From Pseudomonadota bacterium (GTDB lineage: Bacteria > Myxococcota_A > Polyangia > Polyangiales > Polyangiaceae), in assembly GCA_023402175.1 (NCBI GenBank), contig JAEXCN010000491.1:1-16404 (forward strand): a stretch of 16,404 bases of DNA, in the 5' to 3' direction. The notes beneath the pieces are model-generated. The model saw only the letters and a list, made by a program, of their open reading frames with translations. It was not told where the DNA came from and made no database searches. Below, piece after piece: positions 1 to 7,342 of the stretch. The first letter of the stretch is position 1. Every line of letters starts with the position of its first letter. A program made the position numbers and the translations under genes.

Positions 1-1
1 C

Positions 2-808
2 ACTCGCGTCGAGGGGCTACCTCCCGTCGACGAGGTGCAACTCGGCTTCCAGACGGGCTGCGCGATCGGTTCCGCCGATCGCGCGCTCTACTGCTGGGGC
101 AAACGCAACGCTTTCCTGCCGACCTATTATCCTCCCGAACTCCAGCCCCAGTTTCGACCGCCCCTTCGGGCGCTCACGATTGGGACTTGGGTCGAGGCCG
201 ACACAATCATCGCTCTCCTCGATGGCAATGTTCTCGCGAACCAGGGGCCGATCGTGACTGGAGAAACGTCACTGAAGACCCCGACCGCTCCGGTGGAGCT
301 TGCTGGTGTCACGCAGATCGGAGCGTTTGCTTATGTTGCGCAGAGCGGCACGGCCTGGCGCTGGGGCCCCAGCGTAACGCTAGCCAAGACCGCCGACGCA
401 GTAAGGCTGACCGGGCCCCTCTACTTTCCGTCGAGAGCCGGGGTCGTCGATATCAAGATCTCGGACACGAACGCCATGGACCTCTCGCGATTGGACCCAC
501 GTCTGGACCCGTACCGCGTCAAGGACGATCAGGGCGGGGCGCTGCTTGCGGACGGCCGTCTGTTTCGGTGGGGCCTCAATTCCGGTGGCACGATTGGTGT
601 GCCCGTCGAGGAGCTCGTGGGGAGTCGTACGCCAGCAGAGGTCGTCCAGGTGAGCGGCCAAGTGATTTCGTTCGCGATTGGCGTCGCATCGACGTGTGCG
701 TCGCTCGTCAGCGGAAAGGTCAAATGCTGGGGTGCAAATCGCTACGGGGAGCTCGGTCGGGGCACCGTCGATCTCGTGGCGCATCCGGATGCCGAGGTGA
801 TTCGATGA
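2..808 (+). CDS. RCC1-repeat protein, 5' end missing
   Basis: The frame is open from the window edge, so the start lies upstream; the GTG at 35 is internal. The visible 268 residues contain degenerate RCC1-type propeller repeats. Each has a Cys or Ala core followed by an aromatic-W-G end: CAIGSADRALYCWG near residues 18-31, a W-R-W-G unit near 125, LFRWGLNSGG near 190, and a final TCASLVSGKVKCWG unit followed by N-R-Y-G-E-L-G-R-G. Proteins of this kind are often secreted in myxobacteria and probably bind other macromolecules; no enzymatic residues are visible. Its stop codon overlaps the ATG of the next gene (ATGA, 805-808), so the two are almost certainly co-transcribed and may act together at the cell surface. 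Family assignment is firm; function is unknown. Signal peptide and total length cannot be judged. Confidence 0.82.
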   Translation, partial: TRVEGLPPVDEVQLGFQTGCAIGSADRALYCWGKRNAFLPTYYPPELQPQFRPPLRALTIGTWVEADTIIALLDGNVLANQGPIVTGETSLKTPTAPVELAGVTQIGAFAYVAQSGTAWRWGPSVTLAKTADAVRLTGPLYFPSRAGVVDIKISDTNAMDLSRLDPRLDPYRVKDDQGGALLADGRLFRWGLNSGGTIGVPVEELVGSRTPAEVVQVSGQVISFAIGVASTCASLVSGKVKCWGANRYGELGRGTVDLVAHPDAEVIR

Positions 809-2574
809 AGTCCATTCTGACGAGGCTCTTCGGAACTTCGATAGCGCTCATCCTTGCGACCTCGTTCGCGTGCGACGGCGCCCGTGATGCCTTCGGCGAG
901 CAACCTCCTGCACTCGTGTCGAAGGATGATGGCGCGACAACCGATTGCACGGAAGGGGTGCGCTGTTCACGTGATCTTCGCTCGGTGGTCTCCGCGTGCG
1001 ACGAATCGAAGATCGTGTCGACGTGCCCGCCCGATCAAGGATGCGCAGACGGGAGTTGTGTTCCCGCGTGTGATGCGGCGGCAAATAACGGTGCGTCTGT
1101 CGGCTGCGAATTCGTCGCACTCAGACCGGCTCCCCAGGAGACGCCGAACATGATTGAAAGGCAAGGGGCATGTTTCGCTGCATTCATCGCAAACACATGG
1201 ACTACGCCGGTACATGTCGAGGCCGAATACGGCGACGCCCCGCTCGATCTCGTCCGTTCGGGGCGAATAGTCCGCACGACGGAGAGCGGCGTCACCTACG
1301 ATCCGTTCGATGGAGATCTTCAGCCCGAGGACGTGGTCGTTCTCTTCCTGGAACAGAGATTCGACACCGTGGTCCCGTGCCCGCGCGGGATCGAGGCTGC
1401 GCGGCGCGTACCCTCGGGCATTTTCGGGACGGGGCGAGGCGATTCGTATCGGATCAAGACGTCGGCGCCGGTGAGCGCCTACAGCATATTCCCGTACGGT
1501 GGCGGGCGCTCCAAGACGAGCTCAGCAACGCTGCTTCTCCCCATTGCGACGTGGAAGACCGACTACATCGTGGCTAACGCCTGGGAGAGAGGGGCCATTG
1601 GGCCTGGAGCGCCGACGACTCAAATCGTCGCCGCCGAGGACGATACCGAGGTAACCATCGTGGGGAGCGTTCGAATCCAAGGGGGACCGGCCGTTGAAAG
1701 CGCGGAGGGGGGAGTTCCCCAAACGTATCGGATGAGACGTGGCGAGCTCCTTCAGTTCACCCAGGACCAGATGCTCAGCGGCAGCCTTCTCTCGGCCAAC
1801 AAGAAGGTCGGTCTGTGGGGCGGTCACGAGTGCCTGTTCATCCCCGCGGACAAGCTCGCCTGCGATCAGTCGACGAGACAGCTTCCGCCTGTTCAGGCGT
1901 GGGGACACGAGTACGTTGCCGTTCCATACCTGTCGCGTCGACCGGATAAGACGCCGGAGGTGTACTTCTATCGGGTCATGGCCGCCGCAGATGGTACGAC
2001 TCTCACGTATGAGCCCAGCCGACCCCCGGATGCACCGGCGTCTCTCTCGAAAGGCGACTCAGCACTCTTTACGACGAACGAGCCGTTCATCGTGAATAGC
2101 CAGGACGAGAGTCATCCGATCGCCGTGTACGAGTATATGTCGGGATCCACTTACGAGACCAGCCCTGATTACGACGGCGATCCGGAGTTCTCTTACGTCG
2201 TGCCAGCTGCGCAGTATCTCGACAACTATGTCTTCTTCGTAGACCCCACCTACAGGAATTCCCAGCTGGTCGTTGTTCGGTCGCGCCGTCCGGGCTCGGA
2301 CTTCGAGCCGGTGACCCTCGATTGCGCCGGGCCCCTCGAAGACTGGACCCCCATCGGCACGGCGGGCATCTACGAATACACCCGCTTCTACGTGAGCAAA
2401 GACGGAATACCTCGAACGGTCGGCAACGGAAAGTGCGGAGCAGGACGCCATAACATGTCGAGCCGCGGCGCCTTCGGTGTCACCGTTTGGGGCACGGACT
2501 ACGCCACCAGCTACGCCTACCCCGGTGGCGCGGCCATTCGTCCAATCAATAATACCCAAGCGATCGTGCACTGA
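805..2574 (+). CDS. IgGFc-binding-domain lipoprotein
   Basis: This 589-residue protein starts at ATG 805, preceded by a GAGGTGA ribosome site five bases upstream; the same frame stays open further upstream but only as a shadow of the RCC1 gene. The N-terminus (K, R, then a hydrophobic stretch ending T-S-F-A-C, Cys 23) looks like a lipoprotein signal, with an imperfect lipobox. Residues about 50-110 are Cys-rich, with the pattern C-S-R-D-L-R-S-V-V ... C-P-P-D-Q-G-C seen in myxobacterial members of the family. The remainder resembles the IgGFc-binding N-terminal domain named after human FCGBP, with repeated strands such as S-A-Y-S-I-F-P-Y-G-G, V-G-L-W-G-G-H-E-C and P-I-A-V-Y-E-Y-M-S-G. In bacteria the role is unknown; an outer-surface adhesin or matrix protein is my inference. 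Translation is coupled to the RCC1 gene by a 4-base overlap. Confidence 0.82.
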   Translation: MKSILTRLFGTSIALILATSFACDGARDAFGEQPPALVSKDDGATTDCTEGVRCSRDLRSVVSACDESKIVSTCPPDQGCADGSCVPACDAAANNGASVGCEFVALRPAPQETPNMIERQGACFAAFIANTWTTPVHVEAEYGDAPLDLVRSGRIVRTTESGVTYDPFDGDLQPEDVVVLFLEQRFDTVVPCPRGIEAARRVPSGIFGTGRGDSYRIKTSAPVSAYSIFPYGGGRSKTSSATLLLPIATWKTDYIVANAWERGAIGPGAPTTQIVAAEDDTEVTIVGSVRIQGGPAVESAEGGVPQTYRMRRGELLQFTQDQMLSGSLLSANKKVGLWGGHECLFIPADKLACDQSTRQLPPVQAWGHEYVAVPYLSRRPDKTPEVYFYRVMAAADGTTLTYEPSRPPDAPASLSKGDSALFTTNEPFIVNSQDESHPIAVYEYMSGSTYETSPDYDGDPEFSYVVPAAQYLDNYVFFVDPTYRNSQLVVVRSRRPGSDFEPVTLDCAGPLEDWTPIGTAGIYEYTRFYVSKDGIPRTVGNGKCGAGRHNMSSRGAFGVTVWGTDYATSYAYPGGAAIRPINNTQAIVH

Positions 2575-2931
2575 CGCCGAGCGCGGCGCTCCCCGCTGGA
2601 AGAGCGGGGCCATCACCGTGGATTCGGGAGGCCCCCTCGCCCGCCGCATACGGCCCCCCAAATCGTGTCATGTGTTAGTGCCAGCGGTGCTCCGCCGGTC
2701 GGTGTGCACCACTCGATCGATTGGATGTGCGACCTGCCGGGTTGCCAGGAGCGCGTTCCAGCACCTCTGCCGGAAGGGTCCTGTTTCGATGCGGTCAGGG
2801 GCTCTTCCATCAGTCCACTGGCACCTTGCTGGTAGATGGTGCGAAGTTGTCCGATGGAGCGGGTGTGGTGTCGCGATGTGGCGACATGTTCATGCAACTA
2901 AATCATGTCCCAATGCGTCGAGGTGACGTCC
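2575..2931. other. intergenic gap without a recognisable gene
   Basis: This is 357 bases between two surface-protein genes. Open frames exist on both strands, but none has a ribosome site, a recognisable motif or a credible product. Apart from the hairpin at 2591-2609 and the ribosome site at 2920-2926 I see no feature. A promoter for the lamin-tail gene must lie here or further upstream, but no convincing -35/-10 pair is visible. Confidence 0.6.
2591..2609 (+). terminator. possible hairpin terminator after the IgGFc-like gene
   Basis: A perfect 7-bp stem (CCCCGCT / AGCGGGG) with a 5-base loop begins 16 bases after the stop at 2574. No T-tract follows, so it is at best a weak intrinsic terminator or an mRNA-stabilising hairpin. 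Confidence 0.35.
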
Positions 2932-4782
2932 ATGAAGTCAACGAGTTGTCGATCAGTGCGCTCTTCGGTGTCCCGTGTGAAGCGCCAGCGATGCGTGATG
3001 CTGGTGTCGTGCGCGGCCCTGTGTATTGTCGCGACTGTGAATGGTTGCTCGGACGACCCTGACGATCACGTTGTCTCGAGCTCGCAGGCACTTACAGGGG
3101 ATGGGCTCGTAATTAGTCAAGTGTGGCTTGATAGCGTCGGTAGTGGGCCATATAGTCAGAATTTCGTCGAGCTATTCAATCGTTCGGCCGCGCCCGTGTT
3201 TCTTGGTGGGCTGTCGGTCCAGTCTGGAGCTGTCGCCACCAACTTTACATATGTCAATGCGCTTCCCGACGTAACTGTGCCACCTGGTGGATATTTCCTC
3301 ATGGCCTTTGGAGCGGCACGCGATGCCGGGGCGCTCCTTCCGGCCGCGGACTTTACGGCTGAGAATATTGGCGGGCTCGGGCCTGCCTTCGGGAAGTTGG
3401 CTATTGCTCCCTCCGTCTCTGCTCTGAACTGCGGCGGAGGTGCGCTTCGATGCTCCGCAGACGCGGTTGTCGACATGATCGGCTGGGGGGGCACGGTGTC
3501 GGACTATGAAGGGACGCGAGCGAAGAGCATGAATGCCCCCAACGCATTGCTCCGCAAGGGTGGAGGGTGCGTCGATACGAACAACAACGGGGCGGACTTC
3601 GAAGTGGGCACCGCAACGCCGAGGAACTCTGCCACCCCAGTGAACGTTTGCCCCGTCGACGATCCTGGGACCGATGGGGGAGCGGAGGCTGGGCTCGACA
3701 GCACGGCAGACGCCGGGACCGACGCCTCCTTCGACGCGAGCAATGATGCTGGAACGCCGGACGCCGGAGGGGATGCGTCTGCGGACAGCGGGGTGACGGA
3801 CGCCGGAGGGGATGCGTCTTCGGCCAGCGGGGTGGGGGATGGGCTCGTAATTGGTCAAATTTTTTATGCCAACCTCAGCCATGAGGCGCCGTACAATCAG
3901 AATTTTGTCGAGTTGTTTAATCGTTCAGCGGAGCCCGTGTCCCTTGGCGGGCTGTCGGTCCAGTCTGGAAACAACTTTTCCGATTTTAATGTTGCCAATG
4001 CGCTCCCCGACGTAACTGTTCCGCCTGGCGGATACTTCCTCATGGCCTTTGGAGCGGTAACCGATGTCGGGGCGCCCCTACCGGGTGCGGACTTTACGGC
4101 CCCGAATAATTTTGTTGGATTCGCGCCTCCCTTCGGGAAGTTTGCCATTGCGCGCTCCGTCTCCGCTCTGGGCTGCGGCGGAGTTAATCGCTGCTCCGCA
4201 GACAAGGTCGTCGACATGATCGGCTGGGGGGCACAAGTGACAGATTATGAAGGGACGCGAGCGACGAAGTATGATGTCCCTAATGCGTTGCTCCGCAAGG
4301 GTGGAGGCTGCGTTGATACGAACAACAACGGGGCGGACATCCAGCAGGGCATCGCGACGCCGAGGAACTCTGCCACCCCAGTGAACGTTTGTCCCATCGC
4401 CGAGCCCGAACCCGATGCGGGAGCGGACGCTGGGCTAGATGCCGGCACGGCAGACGCCGGAACCGACGCCTCCGTCGTGGAGGTCGTCATTGTGCCGGGC
4501 ACCGGAGGCGACGCGTCTGCGGACAGCGGGGTGAAGGACGCCGGACGCGGCGCCGACAGCGGGGTGGCGGACGCTGGAGGGGAGCGTGACGCAGTGGGGT
4601 CCGGCTCGAGCACGCCCCCGTCCTCCGATCCGGATAGCGACACGACCGACCGTGTCCGGGAAGGCGAGTCCGGCTGTTCGAGCTCCGGCAGGACGGGCTC
4701 GCCCGGGACGGCCGTGCTGACTCTCGGCATCGTCGTCGCCTCGATGTTCCGCCGCCGCCGCCACGCGCAGTCTCGCGGCTAG
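2932..4782 (+). CDS. Lipoprotein with two lamin-tail domains and MYXO-CTERM-like end
   Basis: I chose ATG 2932 because GAGGTGA (2920-2926) lies five bases upstream; ATG 2905 is in frame but lacks a ribosome site. The 616-residue product has a basic, hydrophobic N-terminus ending V-N-G-C (Cys 39), a probable lipoprotein signal. Two lamin-tail-type domains follow, at about residues 56-240 and 302-487. Each opens D-G-L-V-I and contains N-F-V-E-L-F-N-R-S, P-P-G-G-Y-F-L-M-A-F-G, and a closing G-G-C-V-D-T-N-N-N-G-A-D. They are separated and followed by Asp/Ala/Gly-rich linkers. The C-terminus (about 579-616) is E-S-G-C, a short Ser/Gly spacer, one hydrophobic helix and R-R-R-R, which fits a MYXO-CTERM sorting signal processed by a myxosortase. 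A surface-displayed or cleaved binding protein is likely; ligand unknown. Third codon positions are less G/C-rich than in the housekeeping genes, suggesting fast evolution or acquisition. Confidence 0.83.
   Translation: MKSTSCRSVRSSVSRVKRQRCVMLVSCAALCIVATVNGCSDDPDDHVVSSSQALTGDGLVISQVWLDSVGSGPYSQNFVELFNRSAAPVFLGGLSVQSGAVATNFTYVNALPDVTVPPGGYFLMAFGAARDAGALLPAADFTAENIGGLGPAFGKLAIAPSVSALNCGGGALRCSADAVVDMIGWGGTVSDYEGTRAKSMNAPNALLRKGGGCVDTNNNGADFEVGTATPRNSATPVNVCPVDDPGTDGGAEAGLDSTADAGTDASFDASNDAGTPDAGGDASADSGVTDAGGDASSASGVGDGLVIGQIFYANLSHEAPYNQNFVELFNRSAEPVSLGGLSVQSGNNFSDFNVANALPDVTVPPGGYFLMAFGAVTDVGAPLPGADFTAPNNFVGFAPPFGKFAIARSVSALGCGGVNRCSADKVVDMIGWGAQVTDYEGTRATKYDVPNALLRKGGGCVDTNNNGADIQQGIATPRNSATPVNVCPIAEPEPDAGADAGLDAGTADAGTDASVVEVVIVPGTGGDASADSGVKDAGRGADSGVADAGGERDAVGSGSSTPPSSDPDSDTTDRVREGESGCSSSGRTGSPGTAVLTLGIVVASMFRRRRHAQSRG
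3098..3654 (+). repeat. First copy of the intragenic lamin-tail duplication
   Basis: About 557 bases encode the first lamin-tail domain. They align with 3836-4396 at the DNA level, with long identical blocks, for example around GATGGGCTCGTAATT, the P-P-G-G-Y-F-L-M-A-F-G coding stretch and the end GCCACCCCAGTGAACGTTTG. A tandem duplication inside one gene explains this. Confidence 0.85.
3760..3837 (+). repeat. 39-bp tandem repeat in the first linker (two copies)
   Basis: Two adjacent 39-base units (3760-3798 and 3799-3837) encode 13 residues each, D-A-G-G-D-A-S-A-D-S-G-V-T and a close variant. The period is a multiple of three, so copy number can change without breaking the frame. Related D-A-G-G units recur near 4500-4585. 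Confidence 0.85.
3836..4396 (+). repeat. Second copy of the intragenic lamin-tail duplication
   Basis: This is the partner of 3098-3654 and encodes the second lamin-tail domain. The copies differ mainly after the N-F-V-E-L-F block and in the D-I-Q-Q-G versus D-F-E-V-G stretch near the end. Divergence without frame loss suggests both are under selection. Confidence 0.85.
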
Positions 4783-4792
4783 CAGAATGGCG

Positions 4793-4806
4793 TAGCCGTA
4801 CGGCTA
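4793..4806. terminator. 14-bp perfect palindrome after the lamin-tail gene
   Basis: TAGCCGTACGGCTA is a perfect palindrome lying 10 bases after the stop at 4782. No T-tract follows, so it may be a weak terminator or a protein-binding site. Confidence 0.3.
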
Positions 4807-4884
4807 ACGGGGGGAAAAGGTCGAAAGGAACGTATCACTCCGCTCGAGGACCGCCGTGACGACCGCTCGGGCTCAACCTCGCGC

Positions 4885-4913
4885 TTGCGATCATGACGTC
4901 ATGACGTCATGAT
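4885..4913 (+). promoter_or_regulatory. Candidate promoter of the GntR-TauE operon
   Basis: TTGCGA (4885-4890), a 17-base spacer and CATGAT (4908-4913) each match four of six positions of the vegetative sigma consensus. The predicted transcription start would be near 4920, on the GTG/ATG start codons themselves, implying a leaderless message; this agrees with the lack of any ribosome site upstream. The match is modest and could be chance. Confidence 0.4.
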
Positions 4914-4924
4914 GTCGTGATGTC
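4890..4924 (+). promoter_or_regulatory. Candidate GntR operator: 24-bp palindrome and four 8-bp repeats
   Basis: Positions 4890-4913 form a perfect 24-bp palindrome centred between 4901 and 4902, containing two TGACGTCA half-palindromes. The same DNA is part of four head-to-tail 8-bp repeats (4893-4900, 4901-4908, 4909-4916, 4917-4924; consensus RTGAYGTC). The last repeat covers the start codon of the GntR gene. GntR-type dimers bind short palindromes and commonly repress their own operon, so an autoregulatory operator is the natural reading. That this particular protein binds here is inference. Confidence 0.6.
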
Positions 4925-5660
4925 GCCCAACGCAACCGGCGCCTTGCCGCTCTACGCTCAGGTCGAGGCCGAGCTCGCTGCGGACATCGATGCTGGACGT
5001 CTCGCGCGTGGCAGCCAGCTCCCGCCGGAAGACGCTCTCATCCGGCGCTTTGCCGTCAGCCGCCCGACGATACGCCAGGCGGTGCAGCGGCTCGTCAACC
5101 GTGGTCTCGTGGAGATTCGACGGGGCAAAGGGACGTTCGTCACCCAGCCGAAGCTCACGCAGACGCTCGAGGCGCTGACGGGCTTCGTCGAGGACATGCT
5201 CGCGGCCGGACGTGCGCCCACGGCCCGGCTCGTCGACAAGACCGTCGTCGGAGCGAGCGAGGCGGTCGCCCGGCAATTGGCGCTCGAAAAGGGCGCTCGC
5301 GTCGCGCGAATTCGCCGCGTGCGCCTCGCCGACGGGGTGCCGGTCTCGTTCGATGAGACCTACTTGCCGTTGCCACTGGGCGAGAAGGTCATGAACGACG
5401 ACCTCGAGGCAGAGCCGATCTTCGGACTGCTCGAAGGCAAATACGGAGTCCCGCTCGTCGAGGCCCAATATGCGCTCGAGGCAATTGCTGCGCCGGCTCG
5501 AGTTGCAGCCACGATCGGCGTTGTGCCAGGCAGCCCCATCTTCCTCATCGAGCGCACGTCGTTCACAGTCGCGGGCAAGCCAGTCGACTACGAGAAACTA
5601 TATTATCGAGGCGACCAGATTCGTTTCGTGACGACGCTACCTCGAAAGACGCGGGCATGA
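4917..5660 (+). CDS. GntR-family (HutC/UTRA) transcriptional regulator
   Basis: This is a 247-residue regulator. Residues about 11-77 form the GntR winged helix, with the typical LPPEDALIRRFAVSRPTIR core and the wing E-I-R-R-G-K-G-T-F-V. Residues about 98-240 fit a UTRA ligand-binding domain, ending Y-Y-R-G-D-Q-I-R-F-V as in HutC-type proteins, whose ligands are small metabolites such as urocanate, sugar phosphates or phosphonates. GTG 4917 and ATG 4920 are both possible starts. Neither has a ribosome site, and an in-frame TGA at 4902 excludes anything further upstream. The start sits inside tandem repeats that look like its operator. The stop overlaps the ATG of the TauE-type permease (ATGA), so it is the first gene of a three-gene operon and probably controls that transporter in response to its substrate. 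The ligand is unknown. Confidence 0.9.
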   Translation: MMSPNATGALPLYAQVEAELAADIDAGRLARGSQLPPEDALIRRFAVSRPTIRQAVQRLVNRGLVEIRRGKGTFVTQPKLTQTLEALTGFVEDMLAAGRAPTARLVDKTVVGASEAVARQLALEKGARVARIRRVRLADGVPVSFDETYLPLPLGEKVMNDDLEAEPIFGLLEGKYGVPLVEAQYALEAIAAPARVAATIGVVPGSPIFLIERTSFTVAGKPVDYEKLYYRGDQIRFVTTLPRKTRA

Positions 5661-6514
5661 CCGCAACGTACGGCGCGTTGCTGTTCGGACTCTCGGTCGT
5701 GGCGAGCCTCGTTGGCGGCATGCTCGGAATGGCCGGCGGCGTGCTGATCGTGCCTGCGCTCACGATGCTGGGCATCGACATTCGAACGGCCATCGCGGCG
5801 AGCATCGTCTCCGTCATCGCCAGCTCGTGCGCCAGCGCTGCACCGCTCTTGCGTACACAGTTGACGAACATTCGTCTGGCGTTGGTCCTCGAGCTCGCCA
5901 CGACGCTCGGCGCCGTCTCCGGCGTCTTCTTGACGGGATGGCTGCCGACCTCGTTCCTCTTCCTCATCTTCGCGGGCATTCTCGTCGTCTCCGCGAAGCA
6001 AATGCTCTCGCGCCGGGTCGAAGCAACGAGCCTCGCAGAGTCCGCGACCACGGATTGGGGTACGGTACTCCGACTCCACGGACGTTACGTCGATACGTCG
6101 ACCGGAGCCGAAGTCGCTTACGTCGTGAAGCGCCTTCCGATTGCGATGACACTCATGTACGCCGCCGGCGTCATCTCCGCGCTGCTCGGAATCGGCAGCG
6201 GCGTCCTGAAGATTCCAGCCATGGATACCGCGCTTCGATTGCCACTGAAGGTCTCGTCCGCGACGTCGAACTTCATGATTGGCGTCACGGCGGCGGCAAG
6301 CGCCGCGGCCTATTTCCTGCGCGGCGACATCGAGCCAACAATTGCGGGTCCCGTTGCGCTCGGTTCCGTCGTGGGCGCTCTCCTCGGCGCGCGGGTCTTC
6401 GTCGTCGTCTCGAGCGAACGGCTCCGGGTCTTGTTCGTCGTCATTCTTGGACTTCTCGCCGTCCAAATGACGCTCCAGGGTTTCGGCATTCACATGTTCG
6501 GAGCGATGCATTGA
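5657..6514 (+). CDS. TauE/SafE-family membrane permease
   Basis: This is a 285-residue polytopic inner-membrane protein with several hydrophobic helices. It shows the two internally related signatures of the TauE/SafE family: G-M-L-G-M-A-G-G-V-L-I-V-P-A-L near residue 25 and L-L-G-I-G-S-G-V-L-K-I-P-A-M near 185, each with a helix break and a Pro. Family members are linked to export or uptake of sulfite, sulfoacetate and other organosulfonates, but many have unknown substrates. A hydrophilic loop (about residues 118-150) separates the two halves. The start ATG 5657 overlaps the GntR stop by four bases, and the next gene overlaps its own stop, so all three are translationally coupled. Family certain; substrate unknown. 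Confidence 0.9.
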   Translation: MTATYGALLFGLSVVASLVGGMLGMAGGVLIVPALTMLGIDIRTAIAASIVSVIASSCASAAPLLRTQLTNIRLALVLELATTLGAVSGVFLTGWLPTSFLFLIFAGILVVSAKQMLSRRVEATSLAESATTDWGTVLRLHGRYVDTSTGAEVAYVVKRLPIAMTLMYAAGVISALLGIGSGVLKIPAMDTALRLPLKVSSATSNFMIGVTAAASAAAYFLRGDIEPTIAGPVALGSVVGALLGARVFVVVSSERLRVLFVVILGLLAVQMTLQGFGIHMFGAMH

Positions 6515-6783
6515 GCCTGCCGCCGTCACGACTCCATCGTAGTCTCGCGCGCCTGCTCGAGGTCGGCACCTTGCTGGCGTCGGCGATCGTGGCGATCGGG
6601 CTCCTGCTTCCTCGAACCACGGTCGTCCTTACCGGGATTGGTCTCTTCATTTCCCTCCCCATCGTTCGCGTCGTCGTGATGTTGGCCACGTTCGCACGCG
6701 AGCGCGACAGATGGGGAGCCATGATCGCGGGAACGGTCTTGATGATCATCGCGCTCGGCGTCGCGCTGGGCGCTGTCGGGTAG
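6511..6783 (+). CDS. Small DUF1634-type membrane protein
   Basis: TTG 6511 is chosen as start because it overlaps the permease stop (TTGA) and has GGAG about eight bases upstream, matching the ATGA overlap of the preceding pair; no ATG is better placed. The 90-residue product has about three transmembrane stretches (L-L-A-S-A-I-V-A-I-G-L-L-L, T-G-I-G-L-F-I-S-L-P-I-V, and M-I-A-G-T-V-L-M-I-I-A-L-G-V-A) and the motif L-P-I-V-R-V-V-V-M-L typical of DUF1634. DUF1634 genes commonly sit directly behind TauE/SafE genes, which suggests an accessory subunit of the permease. This is inferred from context; no catalytic residues are visible. Confidence 0.78.
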   Translation: MSLPPSRLHRSLARLLEVGTLLASAIVAIGLLLPRTTVVLTGIGLFISLPIVRVVVMLATFARERDRWGAMIAGTVLMIIALGVALGAVG

Positions 6784-6790
6784 TCCAACG

Positions 6791-6800
6791 CCCGCGCGGG
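6791..6800. terminator. Short palindrome between convergent genes
   Basis: CCCGCGCGGG lies between the ends of the DUF1634 gene (6783) and the convergent cytochrome gene (6846). It is short and has no T-tract. It could contribute to termination on both strands, but a chance GC palindrome is equally likely. Confidence 0.2.
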
Positions 6801-6845
6801 GTGCGCGACCAGCGCCGTGTCTTCGCGACCCTCGAGCTGCTCGCG

Positions 6846-7334
6846 TCAGCGCGGGATGGTCAGCGTCGACGCAAGTGCGGGCTCGAGCTTCTTGTCCCCG
6901 AGGTCGATGCCGTTCGCCTTCAGATCGAACGCGAGGATGGCCCAATACTGCTCGGCCGTCAGCGAGCCCGGGTTCTTCGGCGGCATCGCCTTCACCACGA
7001 AGTCGGCGACATCCGCGACCGTCTTGAACTGCGACTTGCGGAACTTCGACGTCGCGGGCGGATCGAGCGGAAGGGCACCCTCCTTGAGGCCGACGACCTT
7101 CGGCGCCTTTCCGTCGTTGCCGCCCCCGCCGTGGCAGCTCGAGCAGTGCTCACCATACAGCTTCTGCCCGAGCGCCACCTGCTCGGCGAACGTCGCCGGC
7201 GGCGTCCCGAGGGAGTTCGTCGCGTTCGCTGCATTCGCCGGCGGCGGATTCGCCGGCGTCTCCGGCTGGGGCTCGTTGCCGCCACACGCTGCGAGGACCA
7301 GAGACACGGCGCCGCTGAGGAGTAGTCTGTTCAT
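6846..7334 (-). CDS. c-type cytochrome lipoprotein
   Basis: ATG 7334 is chosen because it opens a clear lipoprotein signal (M-N-R-L-L-L ... V-L-A-A-C, Cys 17); the frame extends upstream to 7406 without a better start. The 162-residue protein has a Pro/Ala/Asn-rich tether (about 18-48) followed by one class I cytochrome c domain. Heme attaches at C-S-S-C-H (64-68), and A-M-P-P-K-N-P-G supplies the probable axial Met. It should be a membrane-tethered periplasmic electron carrier; the donor and acceptor are unknown. A purine run (AGGGGG) precedes the ATG by only one base, tight for a ribosome site. The gene diverges from an ECF sigma factor across a spacer with mirror-image promoter-like elements, so that sigma factor may control it. 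No oxidase or other respiratory gene is adjacent. Confidence 0.88.
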   Translation of the reverse strand: MNRLLLSGAVSLVLAACGGNEPQPETPANPPPANAANATNSLGTPPATFAEQVALGQKLYGEHCSSCHGGGGNDGKAPKVVGLKEGALPLDPPATSKFRKSQFKTVADVADFVVKAMPPKNPGSLTAEQYWAILAFDLKANGIDLGDKKLEPALASTLTIPR

Positions 7335-7342
7335 GCCCCCCT

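Noticed and set aside
187..804. Long upstream extension of the IgGFc-like reading frame
   Set aside because: It runs entirely through the RCC1 gene in another frame, gives an Arg/Gly-rich nonsense sequence, and ATG 805 has a ribosome site and signal peptide.
2640..2930. Remnant gene between the IgGFc-like and lamin-tail genes
   Set aside because: Short open frames (for example around 2721-2930) match no family I recognise and lack ribosome sites; not enough for a pseudogene call.
4890..4924. CRISPR-like array
   Set aside because: The repeats are 8 bases, directly adjacent without spacers, and overlap a start codon; an operator explains them better.
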